Positions 16,491 to 25,054 of a stretch of DNA of 64,000 nucleotides are shown one piece after another; positions within the stretch are counted from its first letter, which is position 1, and each line of letters opens with the position of its first letter. The notes beneath the pieces were generated by a model. The model was not told the origin of the DNA. It was given only the letters and a program-made list of their open reading frames with translations, and made no database searches. The translations under genes and the position numbers were made by a program. The DNA is taken from NCBI RefSeq assembly GCF_020535565.1, contig NZ_CP084758.1, positions 1,825,501 to 1,889,500 on the forward strand, given 5' to 3'. The DNA is from Shinella sp. XGS7 (GTDB lineage: Bacteria > Pseudomonadota > Gammaproteobacteria > Burkholderiales > Burkholderiaceae_C).

Positions 16491-17411
16491 TCAGGGCACC
16501 GGATGCCCCATGCTCGCTTCCCAGACCCGGTACCAGTCCTCGGCGGCGAGATCCAGCGTGAGGGCCGCCAGGGCCTCCTGCAGGGCTGCCACCCGGCGGC
16601 TGCCGGCAATCGGCACCGGCCGGCTGGGGTGGCGCAGGATCCAGGCATAGGCCAGGGTGGCGCTGGACACGCCGTACTGCACCGCCAGCTGCGCCAGCAC
16701 GGCCTGCACGCGCCGCGCCTGCGCGTCCTCGCCGGTGAAGAGGCGCCCGCCCGCCAGGGGCGACCAGATCATGGGCCGCAGGCCCAGGCTCAGGCACTGG
16801 TCCAGCGTGCCGTCGGCCAGCGCGCCCATCTGCAGGGGCGAAAGCTCTATCTGGTTGGTCACCAGGGGCAGGCATTCATGCAGCAGGCTCAGCTGCGAGG
16901 GCCGGTGATTGGACACGCCGAAGTGCAGCACCTTGCCCGCGCGGCGCAGGTCCGCCAGCGTGTCGGAAAGCGCCTGCGGATCCATCAGAAAGTCGGGGCG
17001 GTGAATCAGCAGCAGGTCCAGATGGTCGGTGCGCAGGGCCCGCAGCGAGGCGTCCACCGAGGCCTGCACATGGGCGCGCGAGGTGTCGTAGGAATTGAGG
17101 CCGTGGCCGGGCCGGGCGCCGGAGACCAGCTTGATGCCGCACTTGCTCACCAGCTGCATCTGCTGGCGCAGCGAAGGCTGCAGGGCCAGGGCCTCGCCAA
17201 ACAGCTGCTCCACCGTGTAGCCGCCGTAGATGTCCGCATGGTCAAAACTGCTCACGCCCAGATCCAGGCATTGCTGGATCCAGCCCAGGCGCTGCTGCGG
17301 GCTGAAGCCCCAGTCCGCCATGCGCCAAGCGCCGGCCACGATGGGCGAGAGCTGCGGGCCTTGCGGCGCCAGCAAGACGGGGGAGGGCAGGGCGCGGGAC
17401 GAAGCACTCAT
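16491..17411 (-). CDS. Aldo/keto reductase
   Basis: 306 aa from ATG 17411. NAD(P)H-dependent carbonyl reductase fold with the complete catalytic tetrad: D57 and Y62 (FDHADIYGGY), K90 (LVSKCG), H137 (LLIHRPD). The C-terminal PIAGSRRVAALQEA block is the cofactor-phosphate-binding region. It resembles the YdhF-type group. Its stop faces the TetR stop one base apart (convergent), so it is not part of that pair. No clear ribosome binding site. Confidence 0.9.
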   Translation of the reverse strand: MSASSRALPSPVLLAPQGPQLSPIVAGAWRMADWGFSPQQRLGWIQQCLDLGVSSFDHADIYGGYTVEQLFGEALALQPSLRQQMQLVSKCGIKLVSGARPGHGLNSYDTSRAHVQASVDASLRALRTDHLDLLLIHRPDFLMDPQALSDTLADLRRAGKVLHFGVSNHRPSQLSLLHECLPLVTNQIELSPLQMGALADGTLDQCLSLGLRPMIWSPLAGGRLFTGEDAQARRVQAVLAQLAVQYGVSSATLAYAWILRHPSRPVPIAGSRRVAALQEALAALTLDLAAEDWYRVWEASMGHPVP

Positions 17412-17566
17412 GGCAGGCGGGGTGAGCAGAAAAAGCGACCGGGCGATGCCGGGGCCGCCAGTGTGCCTGCACTTGGGCGCGAGTGCAGACCGTGGCTGGC
17501 GCCCACGGCACGGCTCGAATGCCCCGGGGCCTGCGCGGGGCATGGGGCCGCGGCATCATGCCGCCT

Positions 17567-17968
17567 ATGAACTCGCCCAGCTCCCCGCCGCGGGCCAGCG
17601 TGCCCGCGGCCCAGCCCACGGTCTATTTCGATGGCGCCTGCCCCGTCTGCCGGCGTGAGATCGCCTACTACCAGCAGCAGGCCGGCGCCGAGGGCCTGTG
17701 CTGGGTGGACGCCGCCGCCTGCACGCCCGAGGCCCTGGGGCCGGATCTGGCCCGGCCTCAGGCCCTGGCCCGCCTGCATCTGCGCCATACCGATGGCCGC
17801 CTGATCCAGGGCGCGGCGGCTTTTCTGCACCTCTGGGCGGCGCTGCCGCGCACCGCCCGCTGGGCGCGCTGGGCCCTGGCCCGCCCGCGCCTGGTGGCGC
17901 TGCTCGATCTGGCCTACGAGGGCTTTCTGCACCTGCGCCGTCTGTGGCGCCCGCGCTCGGGCCGCTGA
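17567..17968 (+). CDS. DCC-family (DUF393) thiol-disulfide protein
   Basis: 133 aa from ATG 17567 (another at 17558). The family signature FDGACPVCRREI near residue 20 gives the D-x-x-C-x-x-C redox-type motif; a central hydrophobic helix and a basic C-terminus follow. Function in the family is not settled. It is four bp ahead of the UbiG-like gene, so the two are co-transcribed. Confidence 0.85.
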   Translation: MNSPSSPPRASVPAAQPTVYFDGACPVCRREIAYYQQQAGAEGLCWVDAAACTPEALGPDLARPQALARLHLRHTDGRLIQGAAAFLHLWAALPRTARWARWALARPRLVALLDLAYEGFLHLRRLWRPRSGR

Positions 17969-17972
17969 GTCG

Positions 17973-18743
17973 GTGAACCACCGTATGGACCGCATGATCG
18001 ATGCCGTGAAGGCCGGGGCCGCCTCCAGCGCCCGCCCCGAGGAACTGGCCCGCTTCGACGCCTGGAGCGCCACCTGGTGGGACCCGCGCGGTCCCATGCG
18101 CCCGCTGCATGTGACCCAGGCCCTGCGCGGCGCCTGGGTCATGGAGGCCGCGCAGCGCCATTTCGGCCGCCCGCTGGCCGGGCTGCGGGTGCTGGATGTG
18201 GGCTGCGGTGGCGGGCTGATGAGCGAGGCCCTGGCCCGCGCCGGGGCCCAGGTCGTGGGCCTGGACGCCTCGGTCGGCAATATCGGCGCCGCACGTCGCC
18301 ATGCCGCCGCCGATCCGGCGCTGCAAGGCCGGCTGGACTACCGCCACGGCGAACCCGCCCAGGTGCTGGACCCCGCGGAACGCTTCGACCTCGTGCTGGT
18401 GCTCGAGGTGGTGGAGCATGTGCGCGACGTGCCGGACTTCGTGGCCCAGATCGCCCGCAGCGTGGCGCCCGGCGGCCTGCTGGTGGCCTCCACCATCAAC
18501 CGCAGCTGGCGCAGTTGGCTGCTGGCCATCGTGGTGGCCGAATACCTGCTGCGCGTGCTGCCCATCGGCACGCACCGCTGGTCGCAGTTTGTGCGGCCCG
18601 AGGAGCTGGTCGCCGCGGCCCAGGGCGCCGGCCTGCGCCCCCTGCAGCGCCTGGGCATGCGCTATCTGCCGCTGCTGCATCGCGCGCACTGGACGCGCGA
18701 TCTCTCGGTCAACTACCTGCTGAGCTTCGAGCGGCCGGCCTGA
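17973..18743 (+). CDS. UbiG-like class I SAM-dependent O-methyltransferase
   Basis: 256 aa from GTG 17973 (ATG 17985 is the alternative). UbiG-type N-terminal block FDAWSATWWDPRGPMRPLH and the SAM site VLDVGCGGGLMSEALAR (about residues 76-92), then VLEVVEHVRDV and the C-terminal VNYLLSFERP. UbiG makes two O-methylations of ubiquinone synthesis. In this order the main ubiG usually sits near gyrA/ompA/gph, so this may be that enzyme or a paralogue. Its end overlaps the convergent epimerase gene by 31 bp. Confidence 0.8.
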   Translation: MNHRMDRMIDAVKAGAASSARPEELARFDAWSATWWDPRGPMRPLHVTQALRGAWVMEAAQRHFGRPLAGLRVLDVGCGGGLMSEALARAGAQVVGLDASVGNIGAARRHAAADPALQGRLDYRHGEPAQVLDPAERFDLVLVLEVVEHVRDVPDFVAQIARSVAPGGLLVASTINRSWRSWLLAIVVAEYLLRVLPIGTHRWSQFVRPEELVAAAQGAGLRPLQRLGMRYLPLLHRAHWTRDLSVNYLLSFERPA

Positions 18744-19756
18744 TCTCTCGCTCCTTCTTGGGCGAGCCAGTCGGCATGCGCCTCGTCCAGCAGCGCCTCC
18801 AGGTCGGCGGCCGCATGACCCAGCTCGCGGCGCGCCAGGCGGTCATCGGCGATCAGCGGGCTGCTCAGGATGCGCGCCAGGCCGGGCGTGATGGCCGGTG
18901 GGCGGCCGCTCAGGCGGGCGCCGGCATCGGCCAGGGCCGCCATCAGGCGCAGCAGGGCGGCCGGGGCACGCTGGCGGGGCGGCTGGGTGCCCACGCGGCG
19001 GGCCACCGCGGCAAAGCAGTCCAGATAGGACGCGTCGGCCCCGCCCAGCACATAGCGGCGCGCGGGCGCGGCCAGCTCGGCGGCGCGCAGATGGGCGCGC
19101 GCCACGGCCGCGGCGCTGCAGAAGCTGGCCCGACCGCCCGGCGTCGGGCCCGAGAGCCGGCCCTGGGCCGCCTGGTCGAACAAGCGTATCCAGCCCCGCC
19201 GGTCATGGCGGCCCAGCAGATGGCCCGGATGCAGGCTGCACACACTCAGGCCCCGCTGGGCGGCGGCATCCAGGGCCGCCTCGGCCTGTCGCTTGCTGTC
19301 CAGATAGGGATTGGCGCGGGTGGACCGCGCATCCAGCCAGGGGCTGAGCTCGCTGATGGGGCCCTGGCTGCCGTCGAACAGACCCAGGGTGGAACACATC
19401 AGCAGGCGCCGCGTTCCGCGGGCCTCGGCGGCCGCGATCAGGGTCTGGGTGCTGCCGAGGTTGTCGCGCACAAGGGCGGCGCGATCACCGCGCCAGCTGC
19501 TGGTGTTGCCGGCCAGATGGAAGAGGGCGTCCACGCCCCCGGGCAGGGCCGCGTGCACGGCCCGGGCGTCTTCCAACGCGCCCTGGGCCAGCACCAGGCC
19601 GGCCCGAGGCCGCAGCCAGGGCGGCGGCGCGCCGCGCAGCAGGGCATGCACCTGCCAGCCTTCGGCCAGCAGCAGCTCCAGCAGATGCCGGCCCAGGAAA
19701 CCGCCGGCCCCGGTGAGGAAGGCGCGGGGCTGGGCGTGAGAGGGGCTGGGCTTCAA
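18713..19756 (-). CDS. NAD-dependent epimerase/dehydratase family (extended SDR)
   Basis: 347 aa. N-terminal Rossmann site TGAGGFLGRH, FHLAGNTSSW, and the Y-x3-K pair in PYLDSKRQ, typical of extended short-chain dehydrogenases; it resembles dihydroflavonol-reductase-like members. A TTG at 19756 sits six nt after AAGGAG, a better start than the upstream ATG at 19789, which would leave that ribosome site inside the gene. Substrate unknown. Convergent with the UbiG-like gene, divergent from a LysR gene that may regulate it. Confidence 0.82.
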   Translation of the reverse strand: MKPSPSHAQPRAFLTGAGGFLGRHLLELLLAEGWQVHALLRGAPPPWLRPRAGLVLAQGALEDARAVHAALPGGVDALFHLAGNTSSWRGDRAALVRDNLGSTQTLIAAAEARGTRRLLMCSTLGLFDGSQGPISELSPWLDARSTRANPYLDSKRQAEAALDAAAQRGLSVCSLHPGHLLGRHDRRGWIRLFDQAAQGRLSGPTPGGRASFCSAAAVARAHLRAAELAAPARRYVLGGADASYLDCFAAVARRVGTQPPRQRAPAALLRLMAALADAGARLSGRPPAITPGLARILSSPLIADDRLARRELGHAAADLEALLDEAHADWLAQEGARDQAGRSKLSR

Positions 19757-19850
19757 TCGATACTCCTTGGACGGGTGAGGGAAAGGCATGCCGGCCAGTC
19801 TGGCGACCGCGGCCTGCCGCCTGCCATCGCCGCAACACCGAGCTGCACGC

Positions 19851-20729
19851 ATGCAAGACCTGAACTGGGATGACCTGAAACTGCTGATCGCCGTGGCGCG
19901 CCACGCCTCGCTGCAGGAGGCCGGCCGCACCCTGGGCCTGGCCACCACCACGCTCTCGCGCCGGCTGGCCGGCCTGGAGCGCGCGGTGGGCGCCCAGCTC
20001 ATCCATCGCAGCCACGCGGGCACCCGGCTCACGCCCGCCGGCCAGCGCCTGCTGGACGCCATTACCCCGCTGAGCCTGGCCCTGCAGGCCAGCCTGCGCG
20101 ACAGCGCCGGGGCCGATGCCGCCATGGCCGGCCCGCTGCGCCTGGCCCTGGTGGAGGGTCTGCTGCCCCGGGTGATGGAGGCCATCCAGAGCTTTCGCCT
20201 CCAGCATCCCGGCGTGAGCTTCGAGCTGGACGGCGGCTTTCGCAGCGTGGACATGAGCCGCGGCGAGGCCGATCTGGCCCTGCGCACCCTGCGTCCGGCC
20301 TCCGAGGGCCTGGTGCTGCGCCGCGTGGGGCGCATCGCCTATGGCGTCTACCGCAGCAGTGCCGGCCCGCAGCCGCGCGGCGCCCTGGCGGCGCAGCTGG
20401 CGCGCAGCGAGGGTGTGCTGCTGGGCGGCGAGCAGCTGGGCCTGAAGGAGAGCCGCTGGCTGCGCGCCCAGGTGCGCGGCATTGCGCTGCAGACGCCCAC
20501 GCTGGATTCCCTGGTGGATGCCGTGCGGCGCGGCATCGGCGTGGGCGTGCTGCCCGACGCCCTGGCCGCGGGCGATGCGGGCCTGCGCCGCCTGGGGGAC
20601 TGCGAGGCCGTGCCGCACAAGACCTTGTGGCTGGTGATGAACCGGCGCAGCGCCCAGCTGGCGCGGGTGCGCGCCTTTGCCGACCATGTGAGCGCCCATC
20701 TGCGCGCGGTCCTGCCGGCCGAGGCCTGA
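19851..20729 (+). CDS. LysR family transcriptional regulator
   Basis: 292 aa from ATG 19851. N-terminal winged helix-turn-helix (about 3-62: LKLLIAVARHASLQEAGRTLGLATTTLSRRLAGLE) and a periplasmic-binding-like effector domain. It is divergent from the epimerase gene and 110 bp upstream of an EamA transporter on the same strand; either could be its target. Effector unknown. Confidence 0.9.
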   Translation: MQDLNWDDLKLLIAVARHASLQEAGRTLGLATTTLSRRLAGLERAVGAQLIHRSHAGTRLTPAGQRLLDAITPLSLALQASLRDSAGADAAMAGPLRLALVEGLLPRVMEAIQSFRLQHPGVSFELDGGFRSVDMSRGEADLALRTLRPASEGLVLRRVGRIAYGVYRSSAGPQPRGALAAQLARSEGVLLGGEQLGLKESRWLRAQVRGIALQTPTLDSLVDAVRRGIGVGVLPDALAAGDAGLRRLGDCEAVPHKTLWLVMNRRSAQLARVRAFADHVSAHLRAVLPAEA

Positions 20730-20839
20730 ACGCGCCGCTTGTGCGTCCAGCGCCCAGCGGCCTGCTGCGGCGCTGGGAGATCGCGGCGGCGCTAGCATGG
20801 CGTTCCAGCCCAGCCCTCGCGGCCCGCACACCCCATTCC

Positions 20840-21781
20840 ATGACGATCTCCTCCTCCACCGTGGCCGCCGGCCCCGGGCCGGCCGCGCTGTGGCCCGTGC
20901 ATCTCAAGCTGGTCGGCATGGCCGCGCTCTGGGGCGGCTCCTGGCCCTGCGGCCGGGTGCTGGCCCAGTCCCTGCCGCCGCTCACCGCCGCGGCCTGGCG
21001 CTTCGGCATCGCCCTGGTCCTGCTGCTGCTGTGGATGGCGGCCAGCGGCGGCTTTGCGCGCCTGCGCGCGCTCTCGGGCCGGCAATGGGCCGGCCTGGCG
21101 GTGGGCGGGGCTCTGGGCGTGTTCGGCTACGCGGTCTTCTTCATGCTGGGCCTGGCCCAGGTGGCGGCCGGCCGCGCGGCCCTGGTGGTGACCACCAATC
21201 CGGTGGTGACCACCCTGATCGCCGCCTGGTGGTTTGGCGAGCGCCTGAACTGGAAGATTGGTGCAGGCATGGCCCTGGCTGCGGCCGGCGCCCTGGTGGT
21301 GCTCACCCATGGCGCGCCCTGGACCCTGTTCAGCGGCAGCGTGGGCTATGGCGAGCTGCTGCTGCTGGGCTGCGTGGCCACCTGGGTGGGCTACACCCTG
21401 ATGGGCCGGCGCCTGCTGGTGGGCATCGATGCGCTCACCACCACCACGGTCACCGCGGGCTTCGGCCTGGTGATGCTGGTGGCGGCTGCCCTGGCCGTCG
21501 AGGGCCCCGTCGCCTTCATGAGCCCGCTGCAGGCCAGCGCCTCGGTGTGGGCCACCCTGGGCTTTCTCGCCGCCGGTGCCACGGTGCTGGCCTATGCCTG
21601 GTACTTCGAGGGCGTGGCCGCTCTGGGCGCGGGTGCGGCGGCCGGCTATATCAGCCTGGTGCCGGTCTTCGGCGTGCTCTTCGCCACGCTCTGGCTCGGC
21701 GAGCCGCTGGAAGCCTCCATCCTGGTGGGCGGTGTGCTGGCCGTGGCCGGCATGGCGGTGATGAACCGCGCGCGGCGCTGA
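20840..21781 (+). CDS. EamA/DMT family transporter
   Basis: 313 aa, ten predicted membrane helices in two EamA repeats. The first repeat has the family motif MAALWGGSWPCGRV near the N-terminus and TTNPVVTTLIAAW; the second ends in PVFGVLFATLWLGEPLEASILVGG. Such proteins export metabolites or amino acids; substrate not predictable. ATG at 20840. It ends 16 bp from the convergent patatin gene. Confidence 0.9.
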   Translation: MTISSSTVAAGPGPAALWPVHLKLVGMAALWGGSWPCGRVLAQSLPPLTAAAWRFGIALVLLLLWMAASGGFARLRALSGRQWAGLAVGGALGVFGYAVFFMLGLAQVAAGRAALVVTTNPVVTTLIAAWWFGERLNWKIGAGMALAAAGALVVLTHGAPWTLFSGSVGYGELLLLGCVATWVGYTLMGRRLLVGIDALTTTTVTAGFGLVMLVAAALAVEGPVAFMSPLQASASVWATLGFLAAGATVLAYAWYFEGVAALGAGAAAGYISLVPVFGVLFATLWLGEPLEASILVGGVLAVAGMAVMNRARR

Positions 21782-21797
21782 GGCCGCAGCTCACGCC

Positions 21798-23063
21798 TCA
21801 GGGCAGGGCCAGGCTGGCCGCCTGGGCCGGGGCATGGTGGCCGTCCAGCCGCGCGGCCAGGCGCCGGTCGCGCGCCTGCACAAACTCCGAGGGCTGCAGC
21901 CAGGCCACCAGGCGCTCGCGCTGGGCCAGGGCATCGCGCTCGCCCAGGTCCATCAGGGCGCGGGTGTAGTCGGGCTCGAAGAGCAGATAGCTGGCCAGGG
22001 CGGCGCCCTTGGCATGGCCCTGGCGCGCGCCCGCGGCCTGCAGCAGCAGGCGCACCGCGCGCGGCAGGGCGTCGATATGCCGGGCGGCGATCTCGTCCAG
22101 GCGCTCGCTGGGCGAGATCACCAGGGCCTCCACCGGCCGCAGCGGATGCTGCTGGCGCATCTCCGGCGTGAGCATGGCCAGGGTGCGGTTGATGCGCTCC
22201 ATGCGCTCGATGTCCACCGCCAGCGCGTCCAGGAAGATGCTGGAGAGAGCGTGGCCGGCCACCTGGGCCAGGCTGGGGTAGCGGGCGTCGTCCGCCTCGT
22301 CCATCTGCGGCTCGTGCATGCGGCCGGCGCCGATGATGAGCAGCTGCTGCGCCCCGAGGTGGATGGCGGGCGAGAGCGGCGCGCTCTGGCGCATGGAGCC
22401 GTCGCCATACCAGGCGCCGCGGCCGGCGTGGTGCAGGCGCGTGGCGGGAAAGATGAAGGGAATGGCCGAAGAGGCCAGCAGATGCTCGTGCACCAGCATG
22501 GCCGGCGCGGCCAGGCGCTGCATGCGCACCCAGGGTGCGATGGGGCTGCGGCTTTGGTAGAAGCTCACATGGTGGCCGCTGCTGTAGCTGGAGGCCGTGA
22601 CCGCCAGCGCATGCAGATGGCGCCGCGCCAGCATCAGTGGCAGGCGGTGCATGGGGATGAGCTCGCGGATCAGTGCGGCCAGCGGTGTGTTGTCCAGCAG
22701 GGAGCGCGGACGCCAGCGGTGCAGGGCCCAGCCCATGGACATCAGGGTGAGCCAGCGCGCGCCATTGCCCATCAGGGAGAGGCTGTCGCAGCGGTAGACC
22801 TGGTGGGCGCGGAAGTGGGACCAGGTCTGCACCAGGCGCTGCACGCCCAGCTCGAAGTCATCCGCATGGCAGGCCAGGGCCGCGCCGTTGATGGCGCCGG
22901 CCGAGGTGCCGGAGATCACGCCGAAGGGATTGCGGCGCCGCGCGGTCTCGCTCAGCAGCTCGCGGCGCAGCGCGGCGATGGCACGCAGCACGCCCACCTG
23001 GTAGGCGGCGCGGGCACCGCCGCCGCTGAGTACCAGGCCGGTCAGGGGCAGCTCGTATTTCAT
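21798..23063 (-). CDS. Patatin-like phospholipase at the end of the chemosensory cluster
   Basis: 421 aa. Serine lipase of the patatin/RssA type: oxyanion loop GGGARAAY (14-21), nucleophile S54 in GTSAG, and the partner D221 in YGDGS. No signal peptide, so cytosolic or membrane-associated. ATG at 23063 follows AAGGAG. It starts 31 bp after the membrane MCP-like gene on the same strand, so it probably belongs to the same transcript; that makes lipid hydrolysis a candidate output or accessory of the pathway. Note a second patatin gene at 49357-50757. Confidence 0.88.
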   Translation of the reverse strand: MKYELPLTGLVLSGGGARAAYQVGVLRAIAALRRELLSETARRRNPFGVISGTSAGAINGAALACHADDFELGVQRLVQTWSHFRAHQVYRCDSLSLMGNGARWLTLMSMGWALHRWRPRSLLDNTPLAALIRELIPMHRLPLMLARRHLHALAVTASSYSSGHHVSFYQSRSPIAPWVRMQRLAAPAMLVHEHLLASSAIPFIFPATRLHHAGRGAWYGDGSMRQSAPLSPAIHLGAQQLLIIGAGRMHEPQMDEADDARYPSLAQVAGHALSSIFLDALAVDIERMERINRTLAMLTPEMRQQHPLRPVEALVISPSERLDEIAARHIDALPRAVRLLLQAAGARQGHAKGAALASYLLFEPDYTRALMDLGERDALAQRERLVAWLQPSEFVQARDRRLAARLDGHHAPAQAASLALP

Positions 23064-23094
23064 GTCCCGGCTCCTTGGGCAGTGCCGCGGGCGG

Positions 23095-24393
23095 CTAGAA
23101 GAGCTCAATGCGCGGTCCGTTGGCCACGGCCAGCTCCACCGGCCGGGGCTCATGCAGCGCGATCACCTCGGCGCTGGCCGCGGGCCGGTCGCTGCGGCGC
23201 TGGTCCCCGGCGGCCAGCACATGGGCCACGCGCTGGGCGTGCATCACATAGTCCTGGGTCCACAGTTGCAGCAGTTCCTCCAGCTGCACCGGCGGCGGCG
23301 GGGCCTGGCCGTCGATCAGCTGGTAGAGCTGGGCGAAGTGGGTGGACAGGCCGCCCAGCGCGTTGTTGATCTGCTCCAGCAGCTGGCGGTTGATGTCCTG
23401 GAACTGCATATCACCCAGGGTGTCGATGATGTCCGAGGTGATGCGGTCCACGCCGCCATCCATGTCCTGCGAGAGCTGGCCCAGATAGGGCACGACCTCG
23501 CCCAGGGTGCGGCTCATGGTCTGGATGTGCTGGGCGATCTCGTCCAGCTGGGCCGCGGCGCTCTCGCCCATATTGGCCTCCAGCTGGCTGGCCTCGTGCG
23601 AGATGGCCTGGGCCGCCTGGCCGATGCCCGCATTGATCTGCTTGGCGGCCTCGGCCGTCTGGGTGGACAGGCGCCGCACCTCGGCCGCCACCACCTTGAA
23701 GCCCGCGCCCTCGGGGCCGGCGCGCGCGGCCTCGATGCCGGCATTGAGGGCGAGGAGGTTGGTCTGGAAGGCGATGTCCGAGATCATCTCGGCCAGCGGG
23801 GCCAGATGCCGCACCTGCTCGGCCGAGGCGCGCACCCGGTCCAGCAGGTTCTGGCGCGTCTGCTCGAACAGGGCCTGGTGACGCGCCAGCTGGCTCACCG
23901 CGGCGGCATGCTGGTCGGCCTGGCTCAGGCTGTCGGACGAGAGCTGCTCGGAGCGCGCCACCGCGGCCACGATGCGGTTGTGCAGATCGCCGGTCTCGCG
24001 GTGCACGCGGCTCAGGCGCTCGCCCATGTCCAGCACCGCGGTCTCCGAGGTCTGGATGGTGGCGTTGACCTGCTGAGTCAGCACCGCAAAGGCCTGCTGC
24101 AGCGAGGAGATGTCCTGGGTCACGAGGGCCGTGGGGAAGGCGGCAGCCTCGGCCTCGGCATGGCGGCGGCGCCATGAGCGCCAGCTGCGCAGGCCGTAGC
24201 CGGCGACCAGGCCCGCGCCGGCCCAGGCCAGGGGCAGCAGCGAGCCCTGGCAGCCCTGCTGCGCGGCCTGACCCAGGCCCAGCAGGGCCAGGGGTGTGGC
24301 CGCCATCAGCAGCAGGGGCAGGGGGCGGCGCCAGAAGCCTGGCGGGGCTGGCGTGGCGGCGGGCGCCGCGATGGGGTCTTGCTTGTCGTCCAT
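23095..24393 (-). CDS. Membrane MCP-like protein without sensor domain, CheZ-like motif
   Basis: 432 aa. Two membrane helices (about 24-43 and 51-68) are joined by only a few residues, so there is no periplasmic sensor. A cytoplasmic signalling coiled coil follows with a clear MCP hairpin tip at about 203-243 ([23 protein letters not shown]). Near residue 330 comes FQDINRQ: D333 and Q337 are spaced like the catalytic D-x3-Q of CheZ (FQDLTGQ). The protein ends in IELF. It could be a receptor-like scaffold with phosphatase activity. 17 bp after a receiver gene, 31 bp before the patatin gene. Confidence 0.82.
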   Translation of the reverse strand: MDDKQDPIAAPAATPAPPGFWRRPLPLLLMAATPLALLGLGQAAQQGCQGSLLPLAWAGAGLVAGYGLRSWRSWRRRHAEAEAAAFPTALVTQDISSLQQAFAVLTQQVNATIQTSETAVLDMGERLSRVHRETGDLHNRIVAAVARSEQLSSDSLSQADQHAAAVSQLARHQALFEQTRQNLLDRVRASAEQVRHLAPLAEMISDIAFQTNLLALNAGIEAARAGPEGAGFKVVAAEVRRLSTQTAEAAKQINAGIGQAAQAISHEASQLEANMGESAAAQLDEIAQHIQTMSRTLGEVVPYLGQLSQDMDGGVDRITSDIIDTLGDMQFQDINRQLLEQINNALGGLSTHFAQLYQLIDGQAPPPPVQLEELLQLWTQDYVMHAQRVAHVLAAGDQRRSDRPAASAEVIALHEPRPVELAVANGPRIELF

Positions 24394-24410
24394 GGTGGCA
24401 CGCTCCCTGA

Positions 24411-24779
24411 TCAGGCGCCCGGCAGCACCTGCCGGATCACTTGCAGCAAATCATTGCCGCCCACGGGCTTGACCAGCCAGCCGGTGGCGCCGTTGCGCTT
24501 GGCCTCGTCGCGCTTGTGCTGCTGGCTCTCGGTGGTGAGGGCCAGGATGGGCGTGAAGCGCAGCAGGCGCCGCGTCTCGCGGATCAGGGCCAGGCCGTCG
24601 AGCTTGGGCATATTGATGTCGGTGATCATCAGGTCGGGCTTGTAGCCGCCTTGCAGACGCTCCAGCGCGGCGCTGCCGTCGCTGGCGGTCTCGACCTCGA
24701 AGCCGCTGATCTGCAGGGTGTTGCGCAGGCTCATCAGCATGGTGGCCGAGTCGTCCACCAGAAAAATCTTCTTGCTCAC
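24411..24779 (-). CDS. Single-domain response regulator, second in the cluster
   Basis: 122 aa receiver. D9/D10, phospho-acceptor D54 (MITDINMP), the threonine in LTTES and lysine in WLVKPV are present. The start is GTG at 24779, after GAGGAG that lies inside the end of the STAS gene; the two genes overlap by four bases (GTGA). With the other small receiver upstream, CheA has at least two phosphate acceptors besides CheB. Confidence 0.92.
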   Translation of the reverse strand: MSKKIFLVDDSATMLMSLRNTLQISGFEVETASDGSAALERLQGGYKPDLMITDINMPKLDGLALIRETRRLLRFTPILALTTESQQHKRDEAKRNGATGWLVKPVGGNDLLQVIRQVLPGA

Positions 24780-25054
24780 GATGCACTCCTCGTGGAGGTG
24801 GCGGTGGGGGTGGGGGTGGGGGTGGGGTGGCCCAGGCCCAGCACCTGGCAGAGTCGGGGCGTGGGCGGGGCGGTCTTGATGGCGGGGCGCAGGGCCAGAA
24901 GGGTCTGCAGCACGGCGGTGTGCAGGCTCTCGCAGCGGCCCAGGTCCAGGCTGCGGCGGCGACCGGCGCGCAGCCATTGCTGCAGGCCTTCGGCGTCTTC
25001 GGCGCCCACATGGCCCTCCAGGCGGGCCAGGGTCTTGAGGTAGTGGATGGCCAT
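24776..25054 (-). CDS. STAS-domain protein with Pro-Thr repeat tail
   Basis: 92 aa. The STAS core is recognisable from LDLGRCESLHTAVLQTLLAL (about 36-56), the stretch that holds the phosphorylated serine in SpoIIAA; here it is H-T, so phosphorylation may be lost. The C-terminal tail is a Pro-Thr repeat (HPTPTPTPTATST) encoded by a CCCACC hexanucleotide repeat. It shares one base with the cheA stop and four with the next receiver start, so it is tightly coupled to both. Confidence 0.75.
   Translation of the reverse strand: MAIHYLKTLARLEGHVGAEDAEGLQQWLRAGRRRSLDLGRCESLHTAVLQTLLALRPAIKTAPPTPRLCQVLGLGHPTPTPTPTATSTRSAS
24804..24828 (+). repeat. Hexanucleotide repeat, G-quadruplex-type tract
   Basis: On the plus strand G5-T-G5-T-G5-T-G4 (24806-24827), four long G-runs with one-base loops. 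It lies inside the STAS gene, on the strand read as template by RNA polymerase, and encodes the Pro-Thr tail. Unit-number changes would stay in frame. Confidence 0.8.

Noticed and set aside
24797-24830. Short tandem repeats as a CRISPR-like array
   Set aside because: The unit is six bases with no spacers and encodes a Pro-Thr tail; it is a microsatellite.
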